Assembly: GCF_000421565.1 (NCBI RefSeq)
Contig: NZ_ATXG01000002.1
Location: forward strand, 62,001 to 126,000
Length of the DNA stretch: 64,000 nt
Direction of reading: 5' to 3'
Origin: Agromyces subbeticus DSM 16689
GTDB lineage: Bacteria > Actinomycetota > Actinomycetes > Actinomycetales > Microbacteriaceae
This document shows positions 62,978 through 64,000 of the stretch, piece by piece. Under the pieces are notes generated by a model, which ran no database searches, was not told the origin of the DNA, and worked only from the letters and a program-made list of their open reading frames with translations. Each line of letters begins with the position of its first letter. Positions within the stretch are counted from its first letter, which is position 1. Position numbers and translations under genes: made by a program.

Positions 62978-63813
62978 TGGGCATGACCTCACCGAGCCGC
63001 AGGAGTCTGCGGCTCGTCTCGAACGGCGTGCTGCTGCTCGTCGGCACCGCGTTCGCGCTGCCGCTCGTCTGGCTCGTGCTGGCGTCGGTCGACGAGCGTG
63101 CGACGCTCTCGATCAAGCTGCCCGATGCCGTGTCACTGCAGAACTTCGTCGAGGTGATGACGCCCGAGAAGGCCTTCATCCCCCTGCTGAACAGCCTCAT
63201 CCTGTCGGCCGGCTGCGCGATCATCACGGTCGTCGTCGCCGTGCTGGCGGCGTATCCGCTGTCTCGCTACCGGATGCGCATCAACAAGCCGTTCCTGTAC
63301 GGGGTGCTCTTCGGCACCTGCCTGCCGATCACCGCGATGATGGTGCCGGTCTACAGCCTGTTCGTCGCCTTCAACCTCATCGACTCGATGGGCGGCACCA
63401 TCCTCTTCCTCGCTGCGACCAGCCTGCCGATGGCGATCTACATGACGAAGAGCTTCATGGACAGCGTGCCGGTCACGCTCGAAGAGGCCGCGTGGATGGA
63501 CGGCGCCTCGATGATGTCGACGCTCACCCGCATCGTCGTGCCGCTCATGCGACCGGGGCTCGCGGTGGTGTTCATCTTCGTGTTCATCGGCGCATGGGGC
63601 AACTTCTTCGTGCCGTTCGTGTTGCTGCTCTCACCCGACAAGCTGCCGGCCGCCGTCAGCATCTTCGCGTTCTTCGGTCAGTACGGCTCGGTCGCATACG
63701 GCCAACTGGCCGCGTTCTCCCTGCTCTACTCCGTTCCCGTGATCGCCCTCTACGTGCTCGTATCACGGGTGCTCGGCGGATCGTCGGCACTCGCCGGCGC
63801 CGTCAAGGGCTGA
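62977..63813 (+). CDS. ABC sugar transporter permease (MalG/UgpE-type)
   Basis: A 278-residue permease with six membrane helices, the second half of the CUT1 pore. The EAA loop is TLEEAAWMDGASMMSTLTRI, followed by PLMRPGLAVVFIF. ATG 62977 shares its first base with the previous stop codon and follows GCCGGAGG. It is 29 bp upstream of the alpha-mannosidase gene, so binding protein, permeases and mannosidase are one unit. Confidence 0.94.
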   Translation: MGMTSPSRRSLRLVSNGVLLLVGTAFALPLVWLVLASVDERATLSIKLPDAVSLQNFVEVMTPEKAFIPLLNSLILSAGCAIITVVVAVLAAYPLSRYRMRINKPFLYGVLFGTCLPITAMMVPVYSLFVAFNLIDSMGGTILFLAATSLPMAIYMTKSFMDSVPVTLEEAAWMDGASMMSTLTRIVVPLMRPGLAVVFIFVFIGAWGNFFVPFVLLLSPDKLPAAVSIFAFFGQYGSVAYGQLAAFSLLYSVPVIALYVLVSRVLGGSSALAGAVKG

Positions 63814-63842
63814 TCTCACCTCGATCCGTAAGGAACCACTCC

Positions 63843-64000
63843 ATGCACGACAACTCCGCTCTCGTCCGCGCCAGGATCGCCCGCTTCGTCGAGGAACGGC
63901 TGAAGCCCGCCGCCACCGCTGAGAGCGCTGCACTGACCGTCAGCGCCTGGGAGGTCCCCGACGAGCCGGTCCCGTTCGCGGAGGCGCTGGCGCAGCCGTT
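63843..64000 (+). CDS. Alpha-mannosidase, GH38 family (3' truncated by window edge)
   Basis: Only the first 52 codons are visible. The segment RIARFVEERLKPA followed by LTVSAWEVPDEPVPFAEAL is the typical N terminus of actinobacterial GH38 alpha-mannosidases, ahead of the catalytic domain, which is outside the window. It would release mannose from imported oligomannosides, completing a pathway with the GH76 enzyme and the ABC transporter. ATG 63843 has a TAAGGA box 8 nt upstream. Confidence 0.75.
   Translation, partial: MHDNSALVRARIARFVEERLKPAATAESAALTVSAWEVPDEPVPFAEALAQP

Overview
The window is high-GC actinobacterial DNA. Codon use, frequent GTG and TTG starts, FHA/kinase signalling genes, a DUF3515 lipoprotein and the gene orders leuC-leuD-murA-plsC-gpsA-ddlA and yceD-rpmF-rnc point to Micrococcales, most likely Microbacteriaceae (an Agromyces-like organism; inference from gene content, not a database match). 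It looks chromosomal: mostly housekeeping genes, two tRNA genes, and no insertion sequence, phage gene or CRISPR array.

Layout. 1-7.7 kb: end of a DHA2 efflux pump, leuB-ilvE, an FAH-family enzyme, a PLP enzyme divergent from a LysR regulator, and gltX. 7.8-14.5 kb: tRNA-Gln, a class A penicillin-binding protein, a 560-residue heptad-repeat membrane protein, a metallo-beta-lactamase-fold protein divergent from a lipid kinase, and tRNA-Glu. 14.5-16.5 kb: a UPF0114 membrane protein divergent from a TerC-family gene carrying a yybP-ykoY-type (Mn2+) riboswitch.

16.6-37.2 kb is the most distinctive region: ten co-directional genes, many overlapping by 1-20 nt. They encode a PP2C phosphatase, an FHA protein, a transmembrane Ser/Thr kinase, an FHA plus helix-turn-helix protein, two giant tandem-duplicated Ig/FN3 surface proteins, a MoxR ATPase, a DUF58 protein, a transglutaminase-fold membrane protein that has lost its catalytic triad, and a last FHA protein. 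It resembles the PFNA cluster described in Bifidobacterium, with a duplicated giant protein and extra FHA proteins. A phospho-signalling circuit probably controls an envelope-anchored surface apparatus.

37.2-43.7 kb: leucine synthesis (leuC, leuD, preceded by a Leu-codon leader peptide and a strong hairpin), then murA, plsC, gpsA and ddlA. 43.8-51.6 kb: a DUF3515 lipoprotein, a VWA/binding-protein hybrid, thiL, rsmD, a TPR protein, recG and coaD. 51.6-57.9 kb: a second MoxR-DUF58-transglutaminase set, this one with an intact catalytic triad, then yceD, rpmF and rnc. 57.9-64 kb: a probable alpha-mannan utilisation locus (ROK regulator, GH76 endo-mannanase, lipoprotein binding protein, two ABC permeases, and the start of a GH38 alpha-mannosidase cut by the window edge).

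Regulation. Many genes have a TAnnnT-like -10 element ending only 6-9 nt before the start codon, so leaderless transcripts are probably common. These elements were used to choose several starts.
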